A stretch of 64,000 nt of DNA, taken from assembly GCF_014842925.1 (NCBI RefSeq), contig NZ_JACYXJ010000001.1:1-64000 (forward strand), written 5' to 3'. The position numbers and the translations under genes are program-made. The notes below the pieces were generated by a model. It had not been told where the DNA came from. It worked only from the letters and a program-made list of their open reading frames with translations, and searched no databases. Below, in pieces: positions 52,934-61,837 of the stretch (the stretch's first letter is position 1; every line of letters starts with the position of its first letter). This stretch comes from Roseibium polysiphoniae (GTDB taxonomy: Bacteria > Pseudomonadota > Alphaproteobacteria > Rhizobiales > Stappiaceae).

Positions 52934-55111
52934 TCATTTCGGGGCGTCGAAGCGCTTCACGTCCGAAGTCGTGCCGTCCGCATAGGTCAGTTGCACGGAG
53001 ACATACTCCGTTGACTTTGGAATATTCGCGAAGACGACGGATCCTGGTCCACTTCTGGGGATCGCATGTGGGTTGTCAGGATCGCATTCACCGATCTCGA
53101 AAGCTGTATCGGGTTGATCGCTGTTCACGGCGTAGCGAACCGATGCAATGGCGCAGCGATAGCTGATCAACTGGGTGAAATAGGCCAGCTGCTTGCCATC
53201 CCAATCCTGGTAGCTGACCCAGCCGTTCGACAAACGCTCGAGAATGTCCTTCTGGGACTTGATCAGAGCAGCATTCGGATTGAACGCGATCTTAAACGGG
53301 CCCCGCACATCGCCATGAACATCGGTGTATTGCACCTCCACGTCGGTCGGACCGGCATTTCCCGGCAACTCGAAGGCGGGGTAGGGGATCGGTTGTCCGG
53401 TCGTGGGGTTGAGAGCTCCGTTGACAAATCCGGTTGACCGGAAGTCTTCGCCCGGCAGGCGAACGAAGATTTCCTGCGCGCTGTCGGCAATGGCCAGGGA
53501 CAGCATCCAGCCCTGATTGCTGCGCATGGCGTTCAGCTTGACCGGATTGGCAAGTGCCTGGGTGTTGAGGCCTGACAGCGCCGCCAGTCGCGACTTGGCG
53601 TCCTCGATGCGCTGGGCCGCCATTTGCTGGTCGATGAAATACCGTAGGTACCGGCCGTCTTCCACGCCTTCCAGGAAACGCGTCAAAAGATCGAGTTCCG
53701 TCGTCTTGTCTGCCGTCGACTGCTGGCCGAGCCTGGACTGGGAGTAATCAAGGCTCAGTTCGTAAAGGGCCGGGACGAACTCCGGATAGGCATCGACGAA
53801 GGCACTGAAACGCCGGATCCGTTCGTCGCGCTCCTGCAACAGGATTTCGGCAAACAAGGTTGTCGGATCGCTGCGTCCCTGGGTTAGCGAGTGATAAAAC
53901 TCGCGCGCACCGGCCCGGCCCTCCTGGGCTCTCAGCACGGCCTGAAACCGGATGTGGGGGTCGACCTGAGGTTCTCCGAATGCGAAATATTTCAGATAAT
54001 CCTGCCGAGCTTTTGGATAGTCGCCCTTGATCTCGCGAATGCGCGCATTGGCATAAAACTCGAGCGGACTTTGCGGATTTTCAACGAGCAGGGACCGGCT
54101 TTGCAGCTTTGCAAACAATTGCTCAATCTCGCCAGCGGGACTGCTGCCGATCTGCGCCAGCCGCGCCTTGGCGAGCTCTGCGAATGAGCCGCCGGGAAAG
54201 CGATCGAGATAGGCCTGGATTTGCGCCCTGTCGTCACTGGCTTTGACATCATTCCAGAATTGCAGCTCCAGCTGGATCGTGCTCGCATCAGCTGGTGCGT
54301 TTGCTGCAACTTGGCCCTCGCCCATGGTGTCCGACGGTGTCAGCACGATATCTGTCGTCAGGGACGAATGATCCCAGGGAACCTGATCGCCATTTGTGGC
54401 TTCGACCACCTGCTTGCGTACGCGCTTGAACACGGTTTCGACCGTTGCGCCGGGAACGAGGATTTCGCGCGAAATGGCAAGCGTATAGGGGCTGTTGAGC
54501 CCCTGGCCATCCGTGGCCGTGCTTCCAGGTGCCGTCGCGAACGAAATGAAGCTGCCGCGCGGCGTGCTGTTCAAAAAGGCAAAGCCGCCGACCGTACCCC
54601 CGGCTGAACGCGACAGGGCGGTGTTGCGGCAGGCGTCGAAGATAACGATGTTCGCGCCGTCATGAGCCGATTCAACCGCGGACAGGACCCAGTCCACTGA
54701 CAGGGCCTCAAATTCAGCGTCGATTTCATCGCGCAGGTCCGCGCCCAGCGGGGCGAGGTAGTTTTGACCACCGGCTTCAAAGCCGTGGCCGGAGTAATAG
54801 ACGACAGCGATGGCGCCCGGATCGGTCTTTTTAAGCTTGTCGGTGAAGTCTCGAACGGCGCGCTTCATGGTGCGCAGGTCGGCATTCAGAACGAGGTCGA
54901 CGTCAAAACCGGTTGATTTCAGACTGTCCGTAATCAGCGCCGCGTCATTTGCCGGGTTCTGCAAACGCGCCAGCGTTGAGCTGTCGTAGTCCGCATTGCC
55001 GACCACCAGCGCGAGACGCTCTGTCGCCAAGGCCGGCCCGAGAAGCGGCGAGCAGATGAAAAAGCATGCAGCCATGACGAGGCGAAAGCGTCGTGTGAAT
55101 AGCGGTTTCAT
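52934..55111 (-). CDS. secreted caspase-like (peptidase C14) protein with repeat region
   Basis: 725 residues with a signal peptide (RLVMAACFFICSPLLGPALA, ends near 29). The caspase domain (about 31-260) has the His/Cys dyad H109 (VYYSGHGFEAGG) and C161 (IVIFDACRNTALS). The middle (about 290-560) is a helical repeat region of TPR/SEL1 character. The C-terminal about 150 residues is beta-rich (VEVQYTDVHGDVRGPFKIAF) and ends with YVSVQLTYADGTTSDVKRFD. It leads a three-gene leftward operon. Export of a caspase-like protein beside a CHASE2 cyclase suggests an envelope signalling device. Confidence 0.85.
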   Translation of the reverse strand: MKPLFTRRFRLVMAACFFICSPLLGPALATERLALVVGNADYDSSTLARLQNPANDAALITDSLKSTGFDVDLVLNADLRTMKRAVRDFTDKLKKTDPGAIAVVYYSGHGFEAGGQNYLAPLGADLRDEIDAEFEALSVDWVLSAVESAHDGANIVIFDACRNTALSRSAGGTVGGFAFLNSTPRGSFISFATAPGSTATDGQGLNSPYTLAISREILVPGATVETVFKRVRKQVVEATNGDQVPWDHSSLTTDIVLTPSDTMGEGQVAANAPADASTIQLELQFWNDVKASDDRAQIQAYLDRFPGGSFAELAKARLAQIGSSPAGEIEQLFAKLQSRSLLVENPQSPLEFYANARIREIKGDYPKARQDYLKYFAFGEPQVDPHIRFQAVLRAQEGRAGAREFYHSLTQGRSDPTTLFAEILLQERDERIRRFSAFVDAYPEFVPALYELSLDYSQSRLGQQSTADKTTELDLLTRFLEGVEDGRYLRYFIDQQMAAQRIEDAKSRLAALSGLNTQALANPVKLNAMRSNQGWMLSLAIADSAQEIFVRLPGEDFRSTGFVNGALNPTTGQPIPYPAFELPGNAGPTDVEVQYTDVHGDVRGPFKIAFNPNAALIKSQKDILERLSNGWVSYQDWDGKQLAYFTQLISYRCAIASVRYAVNSDQPDTAFEIGECDPDNPHAIPRSGPGSVVFANIPKSTEYVSVQLTYADGTTSDVKRFDAPK

Positions 55112-55528
55112 TATCTTCCCCCGGACCTTCGCGTTGAGCTTGAACCGTCCTGATCGCTCCCGTCAATGCGGGAACCGCGCAGTTTTCAGATTATAGCTCT
55201 ATCAGGAAACCTCGGAAACATGCGTGATGCTGGTCACAATGAGGTCCTAGTCGGAAGCGGACGTATTTTCGCGCGCTTGATCAATGAAGGGCTGCGGGCC
55301 GACGTCCGTATCCCTCGGCGGTGGGATAAGTGAGGGGCGTAGTGCCCATCGCGATGCGAGGTGACCGCGCGGTTGGCGAGCGTAAGCACCTTGCGTATCG
55401 GGGGGACAACGAGGCTTGCCCGAAAGTCGAGGCCAGCGTGAGGACCACGACACTGTCCACGCCTCAATTGCGTTCGACAGAAAACGGCAGAAGCAGCTTA
55501 TAAGTCTGTGAGATCAAAGAAAAGAAAA
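55112..55528. other. 417-bp gap between the caspase gene and tRNA-Pro
   Basis: No gene, RNA or repeat recognised. Overlapping frames of 60-77 codons on the minus strand lack plausible codon use or a ribosome site. The stretch next to 55112 presumably holds the promoter of the caspase operon. Confidence 0.5.
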
Positions 55529-55605
55529 TGGTCGGAGTGAGAGGATTCGAACCTCCGACCCCCTCGTCCCGAACGAGGTGCGCTACCAGGCTGCGCTACA
55601 CTCCG
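55529..55605 (-). tRNA. tRNA-Pro (anticodon CGG)
   Basis: On the minus strand it reads CGGAGTGTAGCGCAGCCTGG onward, with acceptor stem CGGAGTG/CACTCCG, D arm, anticodon arm CTCG TTCGGGA CGAG giving CGG, T arm GGTTCGAATCC, and encoded CCA at 55531-55529. It decodes CCG. Confidence 0.95.
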
Positions 55606-55997
55606 ATCCAGTAGTTCAAGCGTTTGAAAAGCTTGTCGGGAACAGCGAAACGAGGCGTCTCGCTGATGTGGCGGTCTCTTAGCACCGCTTTTTTCACCCC
55701 GCAAGAGGCTTGTCGTTTGCTGTGGCAAAATTCCGCCGTCTCAGGATCTCAGCCGTGCAGGCCGGTTTGTTTCGCCCACCTGCAGGAGGTTGGTTGGCGT
55801 TCCCAAAGGCGGCTTTTGGGACCCGTTGCTGGCGCCATGAAAAAGGTCTGTTTGGCGTGCACTTCCGATCCGGCTCTCTGATCACTCCGGCACCATCTTA
55901 TCGATGCTGGGGAAAACCCCACCGGGGCCCCTTATTCTATGCCGCTACGGGTCTTGCACTCGCCAAACGGCGGGGCTATACACCGTCTCCACGGTAT
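55606..55997. other. 392-bp gap between the two tRNA genes
   Basis: It contains the tRNA-Gln promoter (55954-55982) and presumably that of tRNA-Pro. No coding frame is credible. A short direct-like repeat of the type AAAGGCGG/CCAAAGG was seen but not pursued. Confidence 0.5.
55954..55982 (+). promoter_or_regulatory. sigma70-type promoter of tRNA-Gln
   Basis: TTGCAC, 17-bp spacer, TATACA. The -10 ends 15 bp before the tRNA 5' end, leaving a leader of about 8-10 nt. The exact spacing and location make this one of the safest promoters in the window. Confidence 0.75.
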
Positions 55998-56072
55998 TGG
56001 GGTGTAGCCAAGCGGTAAGGCAGCGGTTTTTGGTATCGCCATGCGAAGGTTCGAATCCTTCCACCCCAGCCA
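55998..56072 (+). tRNA. tRNA-Gln (anticodon TTG)
   Basis: TGGGGTGTAGCCAAGCGGTA onward. Acceptor stem TGGGGTG pairs with CACCCCA, anticodon arm GCGGT TTTTGGT ATCGC gives anticodon TTG, T arm GGTTCGAATCC, CCA encoded at 56070-56072. It is followed by TTTTTCC. Confidence 0.95.
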
Positions 56073-56244
56073 TTTTTCCGAGAATTTCAATATTTTCTCA
56101 TGCTTGGTCGGCAAGTGCCCGGACTTTCAAAGGCTCGTGCTGTCTCGGTTTTGGTATTGAAGGCGCGAATTGCGGATTATTCCGCTCACGGTTCCAAAAG
56201 TCTCTGTTTGCGTTTTTAGCGCATGGGATTTGCGGCTGGGGAGA

Positions 56245-56670
56245 TCAGGTGAGCGACTGGATTAGCGCGCGTTGGTCTTCAAAATCGGACGGCAGTGTCT
56301 GGCGCAACAGCCAATCCGATGTGAGGGAGACGGGTTGATGCCCTCGCAGTATATCCCGGACAATATCCGGTGCCAGGAACGTGAGCGGTATGACCCGCTG
56401 GACTGTGTTGACTGAAGTGTTTTCGCGCCTGGAGATTTCAGAAAAACTATCGCCCTTTTGAACCGCCTTGTACCAGCGGTGGGCAGCCCTGAGGTTCTTG
56501 ATCAGCACCTGATCCCTTGACGAGGTATTTGGAGACGCCTGTGAAGATGTCTTTGAAGATGCTGGGGAACCATCCCTATGATGACCGACAATCAGTTTTG
56601 CCTCAACGCCGGCTTGCGCCGGGTGAACGGCATCGTGGTCTGAAGGATGTCCGGGTTGATCTTTGCCTAT
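56245..56670 (-). pseudogene. serine recombinase C-terminal remnant
   Basis: The 3' part (56245-56508) reads LRAAHRWYKAVQKG, FSEISRRENTSVNTVQRVIP and LTFLAPDIVRDILRGHQPVS, the standard C-terminal end of site-specific serine recombinases of the invertase/large-recombinase type. The frame stays open back to 56670 (QAGVEAKLIVGHHRDGS is the linker) but meets TAG at 56673 and has no ATG before a GTG at 56508. The catalytic N-terminal domain is absent. It stands 172 bp past tRNA-Gln, so it is probably debris of an integrated element. Confidence 0.75.
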
Positions 56671-56942
56671 CTACATCTCCACCCTCCCAGAATTAGGAGG
56701 CTAATGAAAATGTCACGCGAGCACCGGTACCTCGCCAGACTTGTCAAGCCAACAAAAAGCAATTGGATCTGCCGAACTCACCTTCGCTGGGCTTGCCGCT
56801 TACACCAAATATAAGGCGAGCAACCTCGATGACCTTGACCCGCGAGCATTTGATGGCTGGCTTGCCCAGCAAGCTCCGCAGGTAATGGCGAGCCTCGCGG
56901 TTGGCGCGCCAATACCTGGCTGGTGCTGACGATCGGCCAGAT
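56671..56942. other. gap with possible degenerate gene fragment
   Basis: A frame from TTG 56741 to 56929 encodes SSQQKAIGSAELTFAGLAAY and further text of plausible protein character. A strong AGGAGG stands at 56695 before ATG 56704, but that ATG is in a different frame which stops at 56812. This is consistent with a frameshifted gene remnant, likely from the same element as the recombinase debris. No family recognised. Confidence 0.35.
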
Positions 56943-57638
56943 TTATAGTGGGAAGTTCGGGTCCATGCGGCCCAGAAGTGCGGTGAGACCCAGAACGGCT
57001 GCTGGCACCGGCTCTATTAGCGGTACTTTTGTATGCTTGGCGAGCGCGCTCGCAGCTTGAGCAAGCGGGCCGCCGCCGATGATGATGGCTTCTGCATTAT
57101 CCTCTTCAATTGCCTGTGCAATTCCGTTTTGAAGTCTGGTCAAAAGCAATTGCGGATCGGCCATTGTTTCGTGCAGCGCCCCTTCGGTTATTCTGATTGA
57201 CGCCAGCTGAGCGCCAAAGCTATAGACCTCAGCGCATGCTTGGATCGAGCGGGTCAATTCCGGAGTGGTGGTGACAACCGAAAAGCGTCTGTTGCCCTGA
57301 GCAGCACTCGCCATACTTTGCTCCGCGATCCCGACGACCGGAATGTCCAATGCACCTTGCAAGGCTTGCAGTCCGGGATCTCCGAACGCAGAAACAATTA
57401 CGCCTGAGTACCCGTTGAACACGACCGGGTCCATCGCAGCAACAACTTCAGCCGCAGTGGCCAATTCGGCCTCATTGCTGATCAACCCTGCTCCAGACGC
57501 CGCAGTAAAACCGACGATTTCGATTTCCGGCGCAGCGCGAGCTGCGATGTTGACCATTGCCTGGGTCGTTGCTTGCGATGTGTTGGGATTGACAAGAGCG
57601 ACCCGGCAGAGGTGGGTCTTCGGTGAAGAACGAGGCAT
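56943..57638 (-). CDS. aspartate/glutamate/hydantoin racemase-family protein lacking both catalytic Cys
   Basis: 231 residues. The racemase fold is complete: VALVNPNTSQATTQAMVNIA, GYSGVIVSAFGDPGLQALQG, DIPVVGIAEQSMASAAQGN and AEAIIIGGGPLAQAASALAK. Hydantoin racemases use two Cys, one before the FxDPG loop and one in the ILGCxGM loop. Here the positions are A84 and G189. The protein may belong to a non-racemase subgroup, bind a ligand or catalyse another reaction. It is divergent from a FAH-family gene and near a carbamoylase. Confidence 0.8.
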   Translation of the reverse strand: MPRSSPKTHLCRVALVNPNTSQATTQAMVNIAARAAPEIEIVGFTAASGAGLISNEAELATAAEVVAAMDPVVFNGYSGVIVSAFGDPGLQALQGALDIPVVGIAEQSMASAAQGNRRFSVVTTTPELTRSIQACAEVYSFGAQLASIRITEGALHETMADPQLLLTRLQNGIAQAIEEDNAEAIIIGGGPLAQAASALAKHTKVPLIEPVPAAVLGLTALLGRMDPNFPL

Positions 57639-57774
57639 GGAGGTTACTTCTTGTTGCTGTCTTCAAGACACTTTGGTGCGTAAACTGTTCGACCAGGACA
57701 ATAGCTTGTGTCGCGCAATCAAGCCTCCTATTGCTTGGAAGTCCCTCGTCCTCCGACGGAAGTCCTTCACCTGA

Positions 57775-58512
57775 ATGAGCATCGAAGCAGCAGTACAATT
57801 GATCGTCGAAGCGCGGAGAGCGCGCACGACGCTGACGCGTCTTCCGAAGAGTTGTCGGCCTGAAAACGAGGCAGACGGTTATGCCGTGCAAACAGCGGTT
57901 GCCGAAGCCCTCGGGCTGGCAGTCGCAGGTTGGAAGGTCGCAGCCCGCAGTTCCAATAGCGGTGTCGCTGCTCCGATCTTTGCAGGAACAGTTCATCAGG
58001 CTCCCGTGACGCTCCCTCATGTGAACGCACTCGAGACCGAAATTGCCTTCAAGCTCAAACATGACCTTCCCGTACGGTATAGACAGTCCTATTCGCGTCA
58101 GGAAATTTTGAACGCCATTCAAAGTGTTGCACTTGCATTTGAATTGGTCGACTGGCGTTTGACAGCAGTCGATCTTGATCGGCCCGAACGCGTTGCAGAC
58201 TGTTTCGCAAATGCAGGCCTTGTTCTCGGAATGGTACGTCCTTTCATAGGCGATATTTCTTCGCCCGTTAAAGAGTTAAGCCTTTTCCGAAACCAAACAC
58301 CTGAGCCCTTTGAGGCCAAAGATATCGATCCCGTGGAATCCATTCGAGCCTACGTCAACTTCGGCGGCGACACCCTGGGTGGCCTCAAGGCTGGACATTG
58401 GGTGATCACCGGCTCGCTAAGCGGAATTCAGAAGGTCTCCTGCCCAGAAACCTGGACAGCGCGTTGGCGGGATGAGCTTGAGGTGTCGCTCAAAATCGAT
58501 CCAAAGGCCTAA
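57775..58512 (+). CDS. 2-keto-4-pentenoate hydratase / FAH-family enzyme
   Basis: 245 residues. The family pattern is LETEIAFKLKHDLP (Glu-x-Glu metal ligands, about 82-95), VALAFELVDWRLTAVD (Asp ligand) and GLKAGHWVITGSLSGIQKVS near the C-terminus. Such enzymes hydrate 2-hydroxy-dienoates or act as decarboxylases in ring-cleavage pathways. No meta-cleavage genes are nearby, so the reaction is open. Its stop overlaps the stop of the convergent carbamoylase gene. Confidence 0.8.
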   Translation: MSIEAAVQLIVEARRARTTLTRLPKSCRPENEADGYAVQTAVAEALGLAVAGWKVAARSSNSGVAAPIFAGTVHQAPVTLPHVNALETEIAFKLKHDLPVRYRQSYSRQEILNAIQSVALAFELVDWRLTAVDLDRPERVADCFANAGLVLGMVRPFIGDISSPVKELSLFRNQTPEPFEAKDIDPVESIRAYVNFGGDTLGGLKAGHWVITGSLSGIQKVSCPETWTARWRDELEVSLKIDPKA

Positions 58513-59429
58513 GCTTTTTCTACCAGCAGGCCGTATTGGTCCGGCTGCCTGTGGGCAGCAAAATTGAAAATGTTGTCCTGAATCTCCCGGCAGCGATCCA
58601 GATCGCACTCCACAACAATAACCTCATCTCCAAGGGTCACGCATTTTGCGGCAATTTCACCTGTTGGCGCAATGATGCAAGATCCACCGATCAGATCACA
58701 GCCCTCTTCGTGCCCGGCCTTGGCAACTCCAACGACCCATGCGCCGTTCTGATAGGCCCCTGCCTGCATGGACAGATGATTGTGAAAATCCTGCAGGTGG
58801 TCATGGTCAGGAGCAGGCGGATAATGAACTGGCGTGTTGTAGCCAAGAAGCACCAGCTCGGCCCTTTGCAGTCCGAGAATGCGGAAGGTTTCGGGCCAGC
58901 GTCGATCATTGCAGATACACATGCCGATCCGCCCACCCAAAGCTTCAGCTACGGGAAAGCCGAGGTCTCCAACTTCAAAATAACGTTTCTCCAAATGCTG
59001 AAACGGCCGCCAAATTTCGTGATCCGAGTGGCCTGGCAAATGGATCTTCCGGTATTTTAGCAATACCTCGCCGCTCGGACCAACCAGCACCGACGTGTTG
59101 AAACGCCGCGTTTCGCCTTTCGCATCCTGTGTCTTTTCCGCATAGCCGAAGGAGAAAGACAGGCCCAGTCGGATAGCTGCCTCAAAAAGCGGCTGAGTTT
59201 CCTCAGAGGGCATCTGTGTTTCGAAGAAAGCGTCGATATCTTTCTGATCCTGCAGATACCAGCGCGGGAAAAAGGTGGTCAGCGCCAACTCCGGAAACAC
59301 CACAAGCTCCGCCCCACGCGATGCCGCTTTTTCCATCAGTTGCATCATTCGAATAACAACAGAAGACCGGCTCTCGGCGCGAGGAATTGGGCCCAGTTGA
59401 GCCGCCGCGATTACCAGATTACGTGACAT
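58509..59429 (-). CDS. N-carbamoyl-D-amino-acid hydrolase
   Basis: 306 residues from MSRNLVIAAAQLGPIPRAES. It closely follows the nitrilase-superfamily D-carbamoylases of Agrobacterium: AASRGAELVVFPELALTTFF with E47, KYRKIHLPGH with K128, and CICNDRRWPE with the nucleophile C173. FQHLEKRYFEVGDLGFPVAE and LDRCREIQDNIFNFAAHRQP are further matches. The reaction converts N-carbamoyl-D-amino acids to D-amino acid, CO2 and ammonia. A hydantoinase gene is not in the window. It follows the amidase gene with a 94-nt gap. Confidence 0.88.
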   Translation of the reverse strand: MSRNLVIAAAQLGPIPRAESRSSVVIRMMQLMEKAASRGAELVVFPELALTTFFPRWYLQDQKDIDAFFETQMPSEETQPLFEAAIRLGLSFSFGYAEKTQDAKGETRRFNTSVLVGPSGEVLLKYRKIHLPGHSDHEIWRPFQHLEKRYFEVGDLGFPVAEALGGRIGMCICNDRRWPETFRILGLQRAELVLLGYNTPVHYPPAPDHDHLQDFHNHLSMQAGAYQNGAWVVGVAKAGHEEGCDLIGGSCIIAPTGEIAAKCVTLGDEVIVVECDLDRCREIQDNIFNFAAHRQPDQYGLLVEKA

Positions 59430-59523
59430 ATCATAGCCTTTTTGGGTGTCCTTGATCAGGAGGCGCAGTTGCAAATATTCCCAGTGTTTCCATGTGATCG
59501 GCTCTTCTGGGAGAGGCTGTACC

Positions 59524-60687
59524 TCACATCAAACCGGCCAAAGCCAGCAAATCGTTATCTTGCATACGCGCGCTGACAAGAGACAGCCCCACAGGCGCTT
59601 TGCCGACAACTGCGCCTGGAATCGTCAGTTCCGGATAGCGGTTCAAACCGGAGATGCTGGTCAGACACATGATCGCCTTTCGCGCCGCGTCCAGGTCCTC
59701 TTGGCTGGCAGCGAGTTCCGGCGCCGGTCCAGGGGCGGTCGGCAGAACCAAGATCGTACTGTCATCCATGAGGGTATCCATGGCGGCGCAAATCGACGCT
59801 CGATCAGCGGCAGACTTGGCAAACTCGGTGCCGTTGATCTTGCTGGCCATATCAAGGCGTTCAGTCACGCCAGGCCCGAAATGCGCAGCGGCCGAAGACA
59901 CCCAGGGGCCAACTGTTTTCCAGATCTCATAGGCCTGATGGACGCGGAAGGTCTCGAACCAGTGCTCCAGAGTTTGTTCTGGCAAGGAGCTCGTATCTGC
60001 AGGTCCCAACAATGCTGCCAAACGGTCGATCATTGGCTTTAAGGCCGCGAACAGATCCGGATCGATCCCGGACCACACCGAAGATGGCAACCAGAGACGC
60101 GAAGGTCGCTTGCCCTGCGCCGCATTTATCCCGAAGGCAGCGCTGACACGGATCATCGTGTCCAGATCACGCGTAAACCATCCCGGCACATCAAAGGAGG
60201 GAGCCAAAGGCACCAGTCCGTTTGATGATATGCGGCCGTGGCTTGTTCGCAGTCCAAAGATGCCGCAGAAGGCGGCAGGAATGCGCACAGAGCCGCCGGT
60301 ATCGCTGCCAAGGGCAAAGTCTGCCAAGCCAGCCGCAACCGCGGCGGCCGATCCGGAAGATGATCCACCAGGCACACGGCTTGGTGCTGCACTGTTCACG
60401 GGAGTGCCAAAATGCGCGTTGGCACCGATAATGCTGTAGGCGAGCTCATCCATATGCGTAAAGCCGACAAATGATGCGCCTGCCTGGAGGCACGTATCGA
60501 CGCAAGCAGCGGACTTTTCCGCCGGGGGATGACTTGCCTTCCATGTAGGATTTCCGTTGGAGGCCACCCGCCCTGCGAACTCGTAATTTTCCTTGGCGGC
60601 AAAAGACAATCCGTCAAGCGGTCCAGATGCACCTGCAACCGGTTCGGGCAGGAGCTCGGAAAATGCGGCAACGGTGTCCTTTATCAT
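59524..60687 (-). CDS. amidase-signature family hydrolase
   Basis: 387 residues. The Ser-cisSer-Lys triad is readable as K32 (LSFAAKENYEFAG), the Ser run in PGGSSSGSAAAVAAG (about 107-120) and nucleophile S133 in GSDTGGSVRIPAAF. The protein is short at the N-terminus compared with typical 450-residue amidases, which suggests the AtzF/allophanate-like or small-amide branch. It is the second gene after the FadR-type regulator and upstream of the carbamoylase, so an ureido or amide substrate is likely. Confidence 0.85.
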   Translation of the reverse strand: MIKDTVAAFSELLPEPVAGASGPLDGLSFAAKENYEFAGRVASNGNPTWKASHPPAEKSAACVDTCLQAGASFVGFTHMDELAYSIIGANAHFGTPVNSAAPSRVPGGSSSGSAAAVAAGLADFALGSDTGGSVRIPAAFCGIFGLRTSHGRISSNGLVPLAPSFDVPGWFTRDLDTMIRVSAAFGINAAQGKRPSRLWLPSSVWSGIDPDLFAALKPMIDRLAALLGPADTSSLPEQTLEHWFETFRVHQAYEIWKTVGPWVSSAAAHFGPGVTERLDMASKINGTEFAKSAADRASICAAMDTLMDDSTILVLPTAPGPAPELAASQEDLDAARKAIMCLTSISGLNRYPELTIPGAVVGKAPVGLSLVSARMQDNDLLALAGLM

Positions 60688-60715
60688 TCAAGTCAACTCC
60701 GATTTATGGGCCTTA

Positions 60716-61447
60716 TCAGGTTAAGTGAAGGTCGCAACGAAGCGCCGCCGCGTGGATATGATCTCGCAATGCCGCACAAGCGTCTGCACAATTTCCAGCC
60801 TCCAACGCATCGACGATGGCAAGGTGCTCACGAGCCGTGTCGCCGACCCTTTCAATGATAACCATCGGCACCCATTGGCTGTCCTTCATCGCCTTCGACA
60901 AATGACTGCGGATATCCAGAAAGATTCGATTGCCGCAATACTCAAAAATAACGTCGTGGAAGGCGGTGTCCTGTTCCGCGGCGACCACGGCATTGCCCTG
61001 GCGCGCGGCGATCATCAGCGCCTCCGCATGGTGGCGCAGACGCTGGAGCGCGTCGCTGGTCAACCTTGAAAAAGCCAGTGCAAGAGCGTCCGGTTCGAAG
61101 CCGATACGAAACTGATAAACCTCACGAAGATCATACCCCTTGTGGAACGGCCAAAAATCGATCGGACGCTGGCCATCCCCATTGGCGACGAACAGACCCC
61201 TGCGCCCCTCCACCCGGATAATTCCGAGCATTTCTAACATTGATACGCCTTCCCTAACGGAGGGACGGGAGGCCTGAAGCAGGGTGACAAGCTCCCGCTG
61301 CGACGGCAACGCGTCGCCCGGTTTCAAGCCCTGGTCGCAAATCATTTGCTGAAGCGCCTTGGCGACTCTGGCCGGCACAGTGGATTCCCGATCAGGGCCC
61401 TCTGTCTGGCTTGCGTCGCCTTCAGTCAATGCTGTCAATCTGGACAT
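60716..61447 (-). CDS. FadR-type GntR regulator
   Basis: 243 residues from MSRLTALTEGDASQTEGPDR. The winged helix (about 25-95) reads CDQGLKPGDALPSQRELVTL and LLQASRPSVREGVSMLEMLG, and the FCD domain carries REVYQFRIGFEPDALALAFS, AEQDTAFHDVIFEYCGNRIF and AREHLAIVDALEAGNCADAC with the metal His residues. It heads the leftward amidase/carbamoylase operon and is divergent from the ABC transporter. A FadR-consensus operator lies in the divergent gap. Confidence 0.88.
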   Translation of the reverse strand: MSRLTALTEGDASQTEGPDRESTVPARVAKALQQMICDQGLKPGDALPSQRELVTLLQASRPSVREGVSMLEMLGIIRVEGRRGLFVANGDGQRPIDFWPFHKGYDLREVYQFRIGFEPDALALAFSRLTSDALQRLRHHAEALMIAARQGNAVVAAEQDTAFHDVIFEYCGNRIFLDIRSHLSKAMKDSQWVPMVIIERVGDTAREHLAIVDALEAGNCADACAALRDHIHAAALRCDLHLT

Positions 61448-61837
61448 CAAATGCTCAAATTTTACCCTTGCACGTTTTCTGGTCTGTTTTACGGTAAACT
61501 GGTCAGACCAGAAAACGGGTACCTGATAAACGACTACTCGGCAAGAGGGAAATTAAGTTAAAGGCATTGATTTAATTAATCTTTCTGTCGTTCTGCAAGC
61601 GATGGGCAGGCGCGAAAGATTATGGAAGAAATGTCATACACCGCCTGACAGGCAGCTCCGAAACCTAAGGCGCGCTGCTGAACCGGGCCAATAACCGGCC
61701 TCCAGCGCAACGAGCGCGGAAGGATCGGACTAAGCGGCCAAAACTGGCTTTCGCGGGGAAACGTTTCGAGAAGACCATTCAATCTGCTGTCGGCCTTCCG
61801 ACTGTAATCAGCTGACTTTGAAAAAAGGACATCAGCA
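61448..61837. other. 390-bp divergent control region (FadR-type gene / ABC transporter)
   Basis: It contains the FadR-type operator (61475-61515), an AT-rich patch TTGATTTAATTAATC near 61567, and an untranslated stretch leading to the binding-protein gene. No frame in it looks coding. Confidence 0.55.
61475..61515. promoter_or_regulatory. FadR-type operator
   Basis: CTGGTCAGACCAG (61499-61511) matches the classic CTGGTCNGACCAG consensus of FadR-group GntR proteins. A second arm, TTTTCTGGTCTG (61475-61486), pairs with CAGACCAGAAAA (61504-61515). It is 28 bp or more upstream of the regulator start. A degenerate copy, CTGTTCGACCAG, occurs at 57685. Confidence 0.75.

Noticed and set aside
55234..55467. 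Two overlapping minus-strand frames upstream of the caspase gene
   Set aside because: They are Arg/Pro-rich with no start signal and no fold. The region is better read as intergenic.
55998..57000. Integration att site formed by a second copy of the tRNA-Gln 3' end
   Set aside because: No repeat of the T-arm or acceptor sequence was found downstream within the window.
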